A stretch of DNA of 64,000 nt from Oceanirhabdus sp942490885 (GTDB taxonomy: Bacteria; Bacillota; Clostridia; Clostridiales; Clostridiaceae): NCBI GenBank assembly GCA_942490885.1, contig CALNYT010000002.1:682001-746000 (forward strand), in the 5' to 3' direction. The notes under the pieces were generated by a model, which saw nothing but the letters and a program-made list of their open reading frames with translations, was not told the DNA's origin and made no database searches. The position numbers were made by a program, and so were the translations under genes. Each line of letters begins with the position of its first letter. Position 1 is the stretch's first letter. Shown piece after piece: positions 45,630-54,666 of this stretch.

Positions 45630-45911
45630 ATGAAGGATAATAGGATAGTTAGTGAAGTTATAAATATTATTGGAAATGTAATTAGTGTAAATAATCCTGA
45701 CAAATCTCTAACATCGATTGATATTGAGACGAATTTAAGTGAATGTATGACATCAATTGATTTTGTTCGTATGATTGTTGGACTTGAAGAAAAGTTTAAT
45801 ATCGAAATCCCAGATAAATATTTGGTATCTGATAACCTGAATTCGATTGAAGAAATAGAAAATATTATATTAGTACTTTTAAAAGAAAAAGCATCTGGTG
45901 ATTTAATATGA
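45630..45911 (+). CDS. Acyl carrier protein 1 of the biosynthetic cluster
   Basis: A 93-residue free-standing carrier protein with the four-helix pattern. The phosphopantetheine site is Ser42 in the variant motif CMTSIDF instead of the usual DSL; helix 3 is followed by DNLNSIEEIENIILVLL. The start follows AAAGGAGAGATTAT. It overlaps the next gene by 4 bp (ATGA), pairing it with the BtrH-type acyltransferase as in butirosin-like systems. Confidence 0.85.
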   Translation: MKDNRIVSEVINIIGNVISVNNPDKSLTSIDIETNLSECMTSIDFVRMIVGLEEKFNIEIPDKYLVSDNLNSIEEIENIILVLLKEKASGDLI

Positions 45912-46849
45912 AAAAAGAAATTGTACCTATCAAAGGAAAAGCTACAAGTAATTGTATGTTTCTAACTTTAAGTACATTGTTTAAGTACTATGATAGAAAC
46001 ATATATCATCATAATGCGTGTTTATGGGATTTTAAATTGGAAAACAATAATAAAAAACCACTTAATGAATGTATTTTTGAGGATGATCTTTATTTAGACT
46101 CATATCCATATATAGAAGTTGTTAGTGGGATTTCATTATATAAATGTGAAAAAAATAATTGGAAAAAAAATATAGACAACTCTCTGAAACATGATAAACC
46201 TGTTATTGTGCATTATGATATTTATTGGTGTCCATGGAATGCGAATTATTTAAATCATCATTATGATCATTATTTTCTAATAACAGGATATGATGAAAAA
46301 GAAGATAGTTATAAATGTATAGACTCATTTTATTTAGATGCACCTATAAAGCTATCAAGTGATTTGCTAGAAAAGGGTATAGTGGATATCATTGAGCATG
46401 ATGTTCTTAAGTTTACAGAACCAAAAGAGTTATTCATAATAATTATAAATAGCTTGAGGAAAAATGTTTTGAATATTAAAAATTCTAGTATGTTTCAAGA
46501 TATGTTGAATATGGCTGAAAGAGTTCTTAATATAAATTATCAAGATGAGTTTCAAGAATATACAGATATAAAAACAGTTCCATTATTTATGAAAATACAA
46601 AACATTGTTTTAAACAGAATTGCTTTAAGTGAGCTCTGTGAAGATATGTACATTAATTATAATGATAAGATTTTTAGTGAATTAGCAGAGCTTTTTAATT
46701 ATATACATAAGGAATGGAACATGCTTCTTGTTATTCTAATGAAGTATTATGTAACACCTAAATTTAAAATTCTTGAGAATGCATCTGCTCAAATAAAAAG
46801 AATTGTAGAATTAGAAGTAAAGATAGCTGAGAAACTGGGTTCTATCTGA
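45908..46849 (+). CDS. BtrH-type acyltransferase candidate 1
   Basis: A 313-residue protein whose first ~150 residues match the butirosin biosynthesis protein H N-terminal domain, a papain-like fold. Cys16 (TSNCMFLTLSTLF), His121 (YDHYFLITGYD) and Asp139 (YKCIDSFY) are in the right order for the catalytic triad. BtrH moves an acyl chain from a carrier protein to an amine, so a similar ACP-to-amine or ACP-to-ACP transfer is likely here. The C-terminal half is helical and of unknown role. Its overlap with ACP 1 suggests that ACP is its partner. Confidence 0.75.
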   Translation: MKKEIVPIKGKATSNCMFLTLSTLFKYYDRNIYHHNACLWDFKLENNNKKPLNECIFEDDLYLDSYPYIEVVSGISLYKCEKNNWKKNIDNSLKHDKPVIVHYDIYWCPWNANYLNHHYDHYFLITGYDEKEDSYKCIDSFYLDAPIKLSSDLLEKGIVDIIEHDVLKFTEPKELFIIIINSLRKNVLNIKNSSMFQDMLNMAERVLNINYQDEFQEYTDIKTVPLFMKIQNIVLNRIALSELCEDMYINYNDKIFSELAELFNYIHKEWNMLLVILMKYYVTPKFKILENASAQIKRIVELEVKIAEKLGSI

Positions 46850-46988
46850 CCTTAACTTAATCTGAATTTTAAAGAAGGGGGGGATGTGATTTGATATGGA
46901 TTTTGCACTAGAAACCAGTTAGTGGGATGAATAGCTTATAGTGTTTAAACTTAAAAATCATAAGTATAAAAAATAGGAGGAGTAAATA

Positions 46989-47213
46989 ATGGAGCAAGAA
47001 ATATTAGAAATAATCGCTAGTACAGCAGAAATATCTATTGATGAAATAAAAAATGAATCATCACTGGTTGAAGATTTAGAAATGGATTCACTAATGATTA
47101 TGGATCTTATAGTTAAATTAGAAAAAGTTATTAATCAAAAAATAAAATCAGAGGATATGGTTAAAATAAGAACAGTAAATGATGTATTTGTTTTTGTTAA
47201 GGAGCGAAAATAA
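46989..47213 (+). CDS. Acyl carrier protein 2 of the biosynthetic cluster
   Basis: A 74-residue carrier protein with a canonical site, Ser34 in EDLEMDSLMIMDLI, very like type II fatty acid ACPs. GGAGGAGTAAATA precedes the ATG. Its stop is immediately followed by the ketosynthase-like gene, whose ribosome binding site lies in its 3' end, so it probably carries the growing chain for the ketosynthase pair. The 139 bp before it hold no gene. Confidence 0.92.
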   Translation: MEQEILEIIASTAEISIDEIKNESSLVEDLEMDSLMIMDLIVKLEKVINQKIKSEDMVKIRTVNDVFVFVKERK

Positions 47214-47214
47214 C

Positions 47215-48120
47215 ATGCCTATTTATATCAATAGTTGGGAACATTATAGTAGTTTGTTTTCATCATGTTATAATTTCGCTGATCAATTTACTAATTTATA
47301 CGAGAAAGATTTATCTGATAATATTTATACATTAAATGAACCATCCGATTTATATGATTTTATCAATGTGCGAGGAACAAAATCAAAAGATAATTTTACT
47401 AAAGCGGCGGTATATATTGCTAAGAAACTATATAAAAATAATATAAAAAGCGAAAGATTGGGAGTGGTTTTTGCTACAGAGTATGGAAATATAAATAGTA
47501 TGTGTGAGTTGAGTAATTTAGGAAAAAGTTCTACTGAACCAATCTCAGCACAATTATTTCCAAATGCAACAATAAGCAGTGCCACAGTAACAGTTTCAAT
47601 CTATTTAAAGGCACAAGGATTAAACCTAACAATTAATAGTGGAAATATAAGTTTTTATCAGGCTATCATGATTGCATGCAATTACATCAATGCTGGGAAA
47701 ATTGATGCGTGCATTGTTTTAACTGGCGATGATTATAACCAGTTTGCAAGGGAAGATATTTCATTATCAGACATACAAACAAAAAAGTTTCTATCTACGA
47801 TAAATGGAGTCATGCTTAATAAAAATAAAATAGAAGGCGGAAAGAACTTTATAATTGAAAATGTTGAAATAAATAAATTGAATAGTGAGTTTACTGAAGA
47901 TAAAAACTCAATTTATTCAACAGGTTATCGTTGTGGACATAAAGATTTTTGTAACAAAATAAATATTCCGGATATTTACATTGGACCGTCAATTGGTTTT
48001 GTTGGGTTATTAAATTGTTTTCGTTATTTAGAAAATAATAGTAACGTTAATCAATGTAAAGCAGCTGTTGTAGACGATAATTTATATTCATCTATAACAA
48101 TTAGCAGGGACAAACTATGA
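47215..48120 (+). CDS. Ketosynthase-like protein lacking the active-site Cys (chain-length-factor-like)
   Basis: 301 residues from ATG 47215 (AAGGAGCG about 9 nt upstream); an earlier in-frame start lies inside ACP 2. The thiolase fold is visible in FATEYGNINSMCELSNL, TISSATVTVSIYLKAQGLNL and the block LTINSGNISFYQAIMIAC, which aligns with the ketosynthase nucleophile loop VNTACASG. Asn144 stands where the Cys should be, and the HGTGT and KGTLGH histidine motifs are absent; the end reads GPSIGFVGLLNCF. It is about 100 residues shorter than a full ketosynthase. It resembles the KS-beta or chain-length factor of type II polyketide synthases, or the small ketosynthase-like proteins of aryl polyene clusters. 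Confidence 0.72.
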   Translation: MPIYINSWEHYSSLFSSCYNFADQFTNLYEKDLSDNIYTLNEPSDLYDFINVRGTKSKDNFTKAAVYIAKKLYKNNIKSERLGVVFATEYGNINSMCELSNLGKSSTEPISAQLFPNATISSATVTVSIYLKAQGLNLTINSGNISFYQAIMIACNYINAGKIDACIVLTGDDYNQFAREDISLSDIQTKKFLSTINGVMLNKNKIEGGKNFIIENVEINKLNSEFTEDKNSIYSTGYRCGHKDFCNKINIPDIYIGPSIGFVGLLNCFRYLENNSNVNQCKAAVVDDNLYSSITISRDKL

Positions 48121-48872
48121 TTTTTCAAGATAATCTAAAGATATTTCAATACCACTTTCCTTTCAAGCCAATCTTTCCTGGAGCATTAATGATAGACTAT
48201 ATTAAAAATTGTATATTAAAATCAGAAAATTTTGATTGTAATTCAAGTGCAAAATTCTTAAGACCCATATGTCCAAATAAAGAAATTGATTTTAAGATAG
48301 AGTATAAAAATAATGATATTCTAGTTGATGTATATAATGAAGAATTAACATATGTGAAGTTTAAATTGGAAAAAAAATATAGCCAACCTGATTTTACTAG
48401 TATAGAAGAAAAATTATCAAAAAGAAAAGAAATAAAAGAAAGATTTAAACCAATGGCTAATAGTAGTAAAGAAATTACATTTCTTGATGATTGGTTTATT
48501 TTAGATAAGAGTGACGGTATAACTGCTGTTGGAGAATTTAAATATAAGTCTTGTTATTTAGATTTTTTATCTGAAATTGATAAAAACAAAAACTTTGGAC
48601 TGGACTTTTTATTAATCGAATTTATGAGTTTAACAGTTTTATCATCATTAGCTAGTGAAAAAATAATAAGTTTAGAAGATAATTATGGGTTTGCTAGATT
48701 GAAAAATTATTGGAGTAGATATGACCTAATCGATGGTGATACTTTGACTGCAATTGTTAATAGCGATATTGCTGTTAATGGGATTTTATGGAGTGGTTAT
48801 GTTATGAAAGGAAATCAGATTATTGCATCGATAAATCAAGGGATAGATCTCCCTTTAAAGGAGAAGAGGTGA
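48117..48872 (+). CDS. FabZ-like double-hotdog dehydratase
   Basis: A 251-residue protein overlapping the previous gene by 4 bp. The N-terminus YHFPFKPIFPGALMIDYI is the FabZ/FabA signature with His13; the usual catalytic Glu is Asp27. The second half (from about 115) reads like another hotdog domain (FKYKSCYLDFL, EFMSLTVLSSL, DLIDGDTLTAIV), so the protein may be a pseudo-dimer. Expected role: dehydration of the 3-hydroxyacyl-ACP made by the reductase. Asp for Glu may lower or shift the activity. Confidence 0.72.
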   Translation: MIFQDNLKIFQYHFPFKPIFPGALMIDYIKNCILKSENFDCNSSAKFLRPICPNKEIDFKIEYKNNDILVDVYNEELTYVKFKLEKKYSQPDFTSIEEKLSKRKEIKERFKPMANSSKEITFLDDWFILDKSDGITAVGEFKYKSCYLDFLSEIDKNKNFGLDFLLIEFMSLTVLSSLASEKIISLEDNYGFARLKNYWSRYDLIDGDTLTAIVNSDIAVNGILWSGYVMKGNQIIASINQGIDLPLKEKR

Positions 48873-48877
48873 TAACT

Positions 48878-50065
48878 ATGGAAAAGATAATGATTTCAGG
48901 AATTGGTGTTGTTTCACCAATTGGAATTAATTGTGATATTTTTTATCAAAATTTATTAGGCGAAAACTCTGTGAGAGCAATAGAAAAAAATGCATATTCA
49001 GGACATGGTGACAATAAGGAAACATCAAGAGTGTCAATTGATTTAAAGAACGAAATAGATTTGGAACTTGAGAATTCTTCTGAATTACCTCAAACTTTAA
49101 AATATGGTTTATATGCAACAAAGATGGCATTAAGAGATGCACAATTAACAAAAAATGACCTTGTTAACAAGAGAGTATCAGTTATTGTTGGAAACAATGA
49201 CTCTGAATCTGAGATTTTTGATTATTATATAGAAAATAATAGCTGGGATAAAAAACATTACTCAAGTTATAATTTATCGCATAAAATATCTAAATATTTT
49301 GAATTGGATGGGTTAGCTTTCTCTGTTCATAATGCATGTGCCTCGTCAAATATGGCTCTTGATTTGGCTATGTCTTTGCTGAAAACAGGGCAGAGTGATA
49401 TTGTAATTGCTGGTGGAGTTGACTCTTTTTCTCTTAAGAATTATACGGGATTTAATAGTCTAAGGACAATTAGTAAAGATGGGTGCAAACCTTTTTCAAA
49501 ATATAGAGATGGCATAACTATTACTGAAGGGGCTGGTATTTTAGTACTTGAAAAAGAATCAGATTTAATCTCGAGAAATAAAGAAGCTTATTGTGAGGTA
49601 CTGGGCGTTGGAAGTAGTAATGATGCTTTTCATTTAACAAAGCAAAATGAGCAGGGGATATTATTAGCAATTGATAAAGCTTTAGAAGATTCTGGCATTT
49701 CATATCAAGATATTGACTATATTATGGTACATGGAACTGGAACTATAACAAATGATAAAACAGAATCTTCAATAATAAACAGCTTTTTTTCTGATAGCAA
49801 ATTAAAAGGAGTTTGTTCTATAAAAGGGACATTAGGTCATATGATGGGTGCAGCTGGTGCTGTAGCTCTTGTAGCGATCTGCATGATTTATAAATATGGT
49901 GTTATTCCCCCATCATCTAAGTCTATTCCTTTAGATGACGAATGTAATATAAATATAATTACAGAAAAAATAGAAGACAATGATATTGGTGCTTTTATGA
50001 ATAATTCATTTGGATTTGGTGGAAATAATTCAGTTGCTATTTTAAATTCTATTAAGAAAAGATAG
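48878..50065 (+). CDS. Beta-ketoacyl synthase (KS-alpha)
   Basis: A complete 395-residue FabF-type ketosynthase from ATG 48878 (GAGGTG 7 nt upstream). Active residues are present: Cys154 in HNACASSNMALD, His285 in VHGTGT, Lys316 in SIKGTLGH and His321 in GHMMGAAGA. The end NNSFGFGGNN is typical. Together with the Cys-less partner two genes upstream it forms a likely KS-alpha/KS-beta pair that elongates an ACP-bound chain. No acyltransferase for malonyl units is in view, so a housekeeping FabD may supply it. Confidence 0.93.
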   Translation: MEKIMISGIGVVSPIGINCDIFYQNLLGENSVRAIEKNAYSGHGDNKETSRVSIDLKNEIDLELENSSELPQTLKYGLYATKMALRDAQLTKNDLVNKRVSVIVGNNDSESEIFDYYIENNSWDKKHYSSYNLSHKISKYFELDGLAFSVHNACASSNMALDLAMSLLKTGQSDIVIAGGVDSFSLKNYTGFNSLRTISKDGCKPFSKYRDGITITEGAGILVLEKESDLISRNKEAYCEVLGVGSSNDAFHLTKQNEQGILLAIDKALEDSGISYQDIDYIMVHGTGTITNDKTESSIINSFFSDSKLKGVCSIKGTLGHMMGAAGAVALVAICMIYKYGVIPPSSKSIPLDDECNINIITEKIEDNDIGAFMNNSFGFGGNNSVAILNSIKKR

Positions 50066-50126
50066 TTGGTTTCAACTAGAGCAAATAATTAATATAAAAA
50101 TGAGGATAAAAAGCTTTAGCAGAGTG

Positions 50127-50180
50127 TTAGGGTAATTTCAAAGATAAAGGTAAGATAACAGAACTTTGAAATTACCCTAA
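50127..50180. promoter_or_regulatory. Perfect 17-bp inverted repeat between KS and flavoprotein genes
   Basis: TTAGGGTAATTTCAAAG (50127-50143) and CTTTGAAATTACCCTAA (50164-50180) are exact reverse complements, separated by 20 nt. No T-tract follows, so it is not a standard terminator. In RNA it is a very stable stem that could set relative expression of the two halves of the cluster; as DNA it could be an operator or an element end. Confidence 0.75.
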
Positions 50181-50223
50181 GGAATAGTTAATAACTTCAT
50201 TTTAAATAGGGGTGAATCCATTT

Positions 50224-50934
50224 ATGAAGATTACTGCGTTTAATGGGAGTCCAAGAAGGAAGGCGGGCAATACGAATGTTATGGTTAGCTCATTTTTAGA
50301 TGGCGCAAAATTAGCAGGAGCGCAAGTCGAAAACATATATTTGGCTGATAAGAAAATAAATCATTGTCAAGGTTGCCGTAACTGCATAAGTTCTGGAGGA
50401 AAATGTAGTATTCAAGATGATATGCAGGATTTATTGCTAAAATATGTTGAATCTGACATAGTTGTAATTGCTACACCGATAATGATTGATAATATATCAG
50501 GTATGTTAAAAGTTTTCATGGATAGAATGTTTTGTATTGGCAATCTTAGATTAGAAAAGGATAAAAATGGGGAGAGTCGTAGAGTTAGAGCAAAACGTTT
50601 TAGAAATGAAGTTTTACCAAAGCTTGTTATTATTGCTAATGGAGGTTATCCTGAAAGAACTAATTTTCAAGTTATAGAACTCTTAATGAAAAGGACTGCT
50701 AGAAATTTCAATATGGAGTTGATTGCTGAAATATACAAACCACAAGGAGTGTTGTTAACCTCAAAAATAAAGAGATTACAACCTGTAATAGAAGAATATA
50801 AAAAACTTTTACGTAAATCGGGTGAAGAAATAGTAATGAATATGGAACTTTCAACGGAGACCAAAAGTTTATTAAAAGAAGATTTCCTACCTGTTGAAGA
50901 TTATATTAAATTACTAAATTTTCCTATAAGTTAA
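50224..50934 (+). CDS. Flavodoxin-fold iron-sulfur flavoprotein / FMN reductase
   Basis: 236 residues from ATG 50224; a GTG at 50212 overlaps the AGGGGTG ribosome binding site. The N-terminus MKITAFNGSPRRKAGNTNVM is the FMN-binding start of NADPH-dependent FMN reductases. The cysteines CQGCRNCISSGGKC (C-x2-C-x2-C-x6-C) match the iron-sulfur flavoprotein family of anaerobes, though related flavoproteins without a cluster share this stretch. It could provide electrons to the radical SAM, U32 or dehydrogenase homologues further down. Confidence 0.82.
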   Translation: MKITAFNGSPRRKAGNTNVMVSSFLDGAKLAGAQVENIYLADKKINHCQGCRNCISSGGKCSIQDDMQDLLLKYVESDIVVIATPIMIDNISGMLKVFMDRMFCIGNLRLEKDKNGESRRVRAKRFRNEVLPKLVIIANGGYPERTNFQVIELLMKRTARNFNMELIAEIYKPQGVLLTSKIKRLQPVIEEYKKLLRKSGEEIVMNMELSTETKSLLKEDFLPVEDYIKLLNFPIS

Positions 50935-50985
50935 TTTCCAAAAAGAAAGATGGTATATTATTCTTTAGAAATGAGGTTTTGATTT

Positions 50986-52032
50986 ATGTCGCTAAAAAAA
51001 ACAGATTATTCATATTTTAGAAGGATTTATCCAGAAGCTGCTGCAAATTGTTATACTGGGAGCTTGAGTGAATTATTTAGAATGTATGGAAATGAAGTTG
51101 AAGAATATATTATGTACATTGTAGGAAATGGATTTCGATTCTTTGAAGGAATTGATGAATATGGTGACCCAAAAATCTTCTATGACCTTATAAAAATGGC
51201 TGAAACATTTTGTTATAAAAGTGGATGTTCTTTGGAGTATATAGATATTGATAATTTTGGGGCAAAAAAGCAGATGTTAGATATTTTAAAAAATAAACAT
51301 CTTATTGTATGGGTGAATTCAAAACACCTTCAATATTCTGATTTATATTATTCTCAAGAGGGTTACTTGCATGCTATTTTATTAGAGAAAATAATTAGCC
51401 CTGAACTAATTCGTATTAGAGATAGTTTGATTGTAAGTACGCCATCGGTAAATTGTATTGCTGATTTTCATATAGACTTATTAGAAAAATCGATTTTAGA
51501 TCAACTTGAGAAACCAGAATTGTTTGATGTTATGGGTAGATTAATTTTATTAAATATCAATGAAAATAATCCAATAAAATTTCACAAAGATTTTCTGATT
51601 ACCAATCTATATAATAGTTCACTTGAAATTATAGAAGACTTTAACAATGATAATTCAGCAATATTAAAATATTGCAGAAATTGTGAAATTGCTTTAGAAG
51701 AGGGAGATGTAAATAGAAAAATTTGGTTGTTGCAAAAAATTAATAGAAGTATAAAGGCACTATGGGTTATTCCAAACCGTAAACTTTTCTATAAGATATT
51801 ACCCTCATTAAACTTAAATAAGAATGATGAGGAAAAATTATTACAAAATTTAGAGGAACTAATAAATGGATGGATAATATTAGCTAACTATTGCTTAAAA
51901 TGTTCAGTTCAAAGTGATTTTCATGGATTAGATTTATTAGGGCACTATTTTTTAAAAGCCAATCATGGTGAAGAAATATTTTGGAATCAAATGGTTGATA
52001 TATTAAGTACTTATTGTTCAAAACCAAAATAA
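50986..52032 (+). CDS. Second BtrH-like acyltransferase candidate (divergent)
   Basis: 348 residues, no membrane segments. The start YPEAAANCYTGSLSELFRMYG resembles the nucleophile region of BtrH-type papain-fold proteins, with Cys22. A later HAILLEK (His129) after a predicted strand block (LIVWVNSKHL) would be the catalytic His. The C-terminal ~150 residues are helical, as in the candidate at 45908. Identity to known families is weak, so the assignment rests on the Cys/His pattern, size and cluster context. Confidence 0.5.
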   Translation: MSLKKTDYSYFRRIYPEAAANCYTGSLSELFRMYGNEVEEYIMYIVGNGFRFFEGIDEYGDPKIFYDLIKMAETFCYKSGCSLEYIDIDNFGAKKQMLDILKNKHLIVWVNSKHLQYSDLYYSQEGYLHAILLEKIISPELIRIRDSLIVSTPSVNCIADFHIDLLEKSILDQLEKPELFDVMGRLILLNINENNPIKFHKDFLITNLYNSSLEIIEDFNNDNSAILKYCRNCEIALEEGDVNRKIWLLQKINRSIKALWVIPNRKLFYKILPSLNLNKNDEEKLLQNLEELINGWIILANYCLKCSVQSDFHGLDLLGHYFLKANHGEEIFWNQMVDILSTYCSKPK

Positions 52033-52108
52033 GTTTTGATAGTGATTATATTTGGAAATTGAAAACATAACAAAAATAAAAAATCATAAAGAAAATGAGG
52101 AGTTAATA

Positions 52109-52840
52109 ATGTCAAAATATGTAATTGTAACTGGCGGATCGAGAGGGATTGGATTAGAAATAACAAAACTATTTTTAAAAAATTCTTATTCAGTGATTTA
52201 TACATATTTATCTAGTAATGATGCTTTTCAGGAGCTTAGCTCTATTGCAAAATCAAATAATACGGAGTGTATCTGCTACAAATTAGATGTGTCTGATGCT
52301 GAGCAGGTATCAAACTTTTATGATTGGTTTTGCGAAAAAAAATTTGAAATTATTGGACTGGTTAATAATGCAGGCATTGCAAAGGATAGTATCCTACTAA
52401 ATATGTCTAATGAAAATTGGGATAAAGTTATAATGGTAAATTTATATGGCACCTTCTATATGTGCAGAGAATTCTCTAAAGCAATGATATCCCAAAGAGA
52501 AGGATTTATCATAAATATAGCCTCTACCACAGGTTTAACGGGAAGTAAAGGAGCCGCCAATTATGCTGCATCAAAAGGGGGGGTAATAGCTTTTTCTAAG
52601 TCTATTGGTATGGAATTGGAGAGATTTGGAGTTAGAGTGAACGTAATTGCGCCAGGATTTATTCAAACAGATATGATATCAGGTTTAAGTAATAAAAAAA
52701 TTGAAGAAATTAAAAAGAAATTAATGTTGAACCGTTTAGGTGAGGCAGAAGAAGTTGCAGAATTAGTTTTATTCCTGGCAAAAGGGAAACACTTTTTCCA
52801 AAACTCTGTTTTAGAAATGGATGGAGGAAGAATAATATAA
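52109..52840 (+). CDS. FabG-like 3-oxoacyl-ACP reductase (SDR)
   Basis: 243 residues from ATG 52109 (GAGGAG upstream). Short-chain dehydrogenase with the NADP loop TGGSRGIG, NNAG, the catalytic Tyr152 and Lys156 in YAASK, and the C-terminal EMDGGRII. TYLSSNDAF after strand 2 fits an NADPH preference. It probably reduces the beta-keto group made by the ketosynthase, feeding the FabZ-like protein. Confidence 0.92.
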   Translation: MSKYVIVTGGSRGIGLEITKLFLKNSYSVIYTYLSSNDAFQELSSIAKSNNTECICYKLDVSDAEQVSNFYDWFCEKKFEIIGLVNNAGIAKDSILLNMSNENWDKVIMVNLYGTFYMCREFSKAMISQREGFIINIASTTGLTGSKGAANYAASKGGVIAFSKSIGMELERFGVRVNVIAPGFIQTDMISGLSNKKIEEIKKKLMLNRLGEAEEVAELVLFLAKGKHFFQNSVLEMDGGRII

Positions 52841-53076
52841 TAGTGTAGATTAAACATAATCTAATATATTAATTTGTTGTAAAGTGAAAATATATATTGT
52901 ATTGGGTTATGTGAAAAGAGTTTTTATAACTAAACACATCACTAATATTTAAATAATAAATATTAAAGAGCCTGAATAAATTTAATAATCTTAAAGAACT
53001 ATTTTTTAGAGGATTAATAAAGTAAAAATTCATAAAAGATATTATAGAAGGGAGAAAACACATATTAAGTTGAGAT

Positions 53077-54411
53077 ATGTGTTATACAAAAATGAGTTTA
53101 AATTTAGAAAAATCTAAATTATATAATGAAAAAACATCATTATATTTAGCTGGTGGTGTTCATTATAATTTCAGAAATCCATGGGATACTCAGAAAATTC
53201 ATTTTGTTTCAGGGAAGGGTACCAGAATAAGAGATATGGATGACAATGAGTATCTTGATTTTTTTTGTAAGTTTGGATCAAATATATTAGGGCATGGGAA
53301 CGAAGAGTATATCGAAGCATTAAAAGATTCTTTAGGACATATTACAGCCACTAATTTATCTTACTTAGAATATGATGTATGTAAAAAAATATGTGAAAGT
53401 GTAAAATCAGTAGATAGTGTTCGATTTAGTTTAAGTGGAACGGAAGCTGTTCAAAATGCATTAAGATTAGCACGGGCATATACTAATAAGAATAAATTTA
53501 TTCGATTTGTTTCCCATTATCATGGTAATGCTGATAATATCATGGGTGGAAAACCCAATAATGTTTCTGATTATGAGCCAATTGAATATAAAGGAGATCC
53601 AAGAGGCACCAATGGTAGAGCTTCAAATATAATGGCAGAACAATCTTTTTTATTACCTTGGAATGATACAGATATATTAGAAAAGACGATATTAAAGCAT
53701 AAGGACGAAATCGCTGCAATTATAACCGAGCCGATTTGTGTAAATACAAAGAGCGAAAAGCCAAACCCAAAATATTTAGCAACACTTCGCCGACTGTGTA
53801 CTGAAAATAACATTTTATTAATCTTTGATGAGGTTATTACTGGTTTTAGGGTTACATTGGGTGGAGCTCAAGCATTATTTGATATCCAACCAGATTTGTC
53901 GGTATTTGGTAAGGCTATTGCGGGAGGGACGGTACCGTTGTCTGCTATAGGTGGCCGGCGAGAAATTATGGACTTGTATAGTAAAAACTCTGTTATTCAT
54001 GCAGGTACATTTAATGGGTACCCACTTGGATTAGCTGCGGCAAGGGCAACTATTAACATTTTAAGCAGAGAAAGTGGTGCAGTATATGAACATATGAATC
54101 AATACTACAAAAAGCTATTAGATATTTTTAAACGTACTGCATTTGATTACGGGTTAGAGATTATAATCCATGGACATCCAACCTGTGCTTCCTTTTCTTG
54201 TGTAAAGTGGATAGACAACCTAAGAATTCCAAGTGATTTTCTTGAAATGACTATTAATAGAGCACTTTCGGAACATGGAATACTATTGTCTAATACAACT
54301 ACCTTTTATTCAAATATAAGTATAAATAATAGTGATATAGATATGTTTCAATTTCGCTTATCACAAGTATTTAAACATGTCATTGAAAAGTTAAGAAAAA
54401 TAAAAGTTTAG
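53077..54411 (+). CDS. PLP-dependent class III aminotransferase, glutamate-1-semialdehyde type
   Basis: 444 residues. The fold type I signatures are present: FSLSGTEAVQNALRLAR, SHYHGNADNIMGG, IFDEVITGFR and the PLP Lys279 in FGKAIAGG. GTFNGYPLGLAAARA is typical of the glutamate-1-semialdehyde aminomutase group. Members embedded in polyketide or lipopeptide clusters put an amino group on the beta-carbon of an acyl thioester, which suits this setting. The start at 53077 is uncertain (next ATG at 53092); the GAAGGGAG upstream is rather far. The 236-bp gap before it suggests a separate promoter. Confidence 0.88.
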   Translation: MCYTKMSLNLEKSKLYNEKTSLYLAGGVHYNFRNPWDTQKIHFVSGKGTRIRDMDDNEYLDFFCKFGSNILGHGNEEYIEALKDSLGHITATNLSYLEYDVCKKICESVKSVDSVRFSLSGTEAVQNALRLARAYTNKNKFIRFVSHYHGNADNIMGGKPNNVSDYEPIEYKGDPRGTNGRASNIMAEQSFLLPWNDTDILEKTILKHKDEIAAIITEPICVNTKSEKPNPKYLATLRRLCTENNILLIFDEVITGFRVTLGGAQALFDIQPDLSVFGKAIAGGTVPLSAIGGRREIMDLYSKNSVIHAGTFNGYPLGLAAARATINILSRESGAVYEHMNQYYKKLLDIFKRTAFDYGLEIIIHGHPTCASFSCVKWIDNLRIPSDFLEMTINRALSEHGILLSNTTTFYSNISINNSDIDMFQFRLSQVFKHVIEKLRKIKV

Positions 54412-54421
54412 GAGGTCAATC

Positions 54422-54664
54422 ATGATAACAAAAAATGAAATTCGAGAGATTATTGGTAAAGTTATGGTTAATAACATAGAATACAACAATTGTGATTCAT
54501 TATATGAATCAGGAATATTAGATTCTTTAAAAATAATACATTTAATTTTATTAATCGAAAAAGAATTTAATATATCAATTGATCAATCTTTTTTACAGAT
54601 GGAAGATTTTGAAAGTGTAGATTGTCTATATGCTTATTTAAATAATATAAGAGAGAATGTGTGA
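54422..54664 (+). CDS. Acyl carrier protein 3 of the biosynthetic cluster
   Basis: An 80-residue carrier protein with Ser35 in YESGILDSLKIIHLI, closer to the DltC/peptidyl-carrier type than ACP 2. Preceded by TTTAGGAGGTCAATC and following the aminotransferase by 10 bp; the radical SAM gene starts at or across its stop. It may carry the amino acid loaded by the adenylation enzyme at 62521. Confidence 0.88.
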   Translation: MITKNEIREIIGKVMVNNIEYNNCDSLYESGILDSLKIIHLILLIEKEFNISIDQSFLQMEDFESVDCLYAYLNNIRENV

Positions 54665-54666
54665 TT

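Noticed and set aside
52943..52965. Inverted repeat TAATATTTA/TAAATATTA before the aminotransferase gene
   Set aside because: Pure AT, short loop, no T-tract; expected by chance in sequence this AT-rich.
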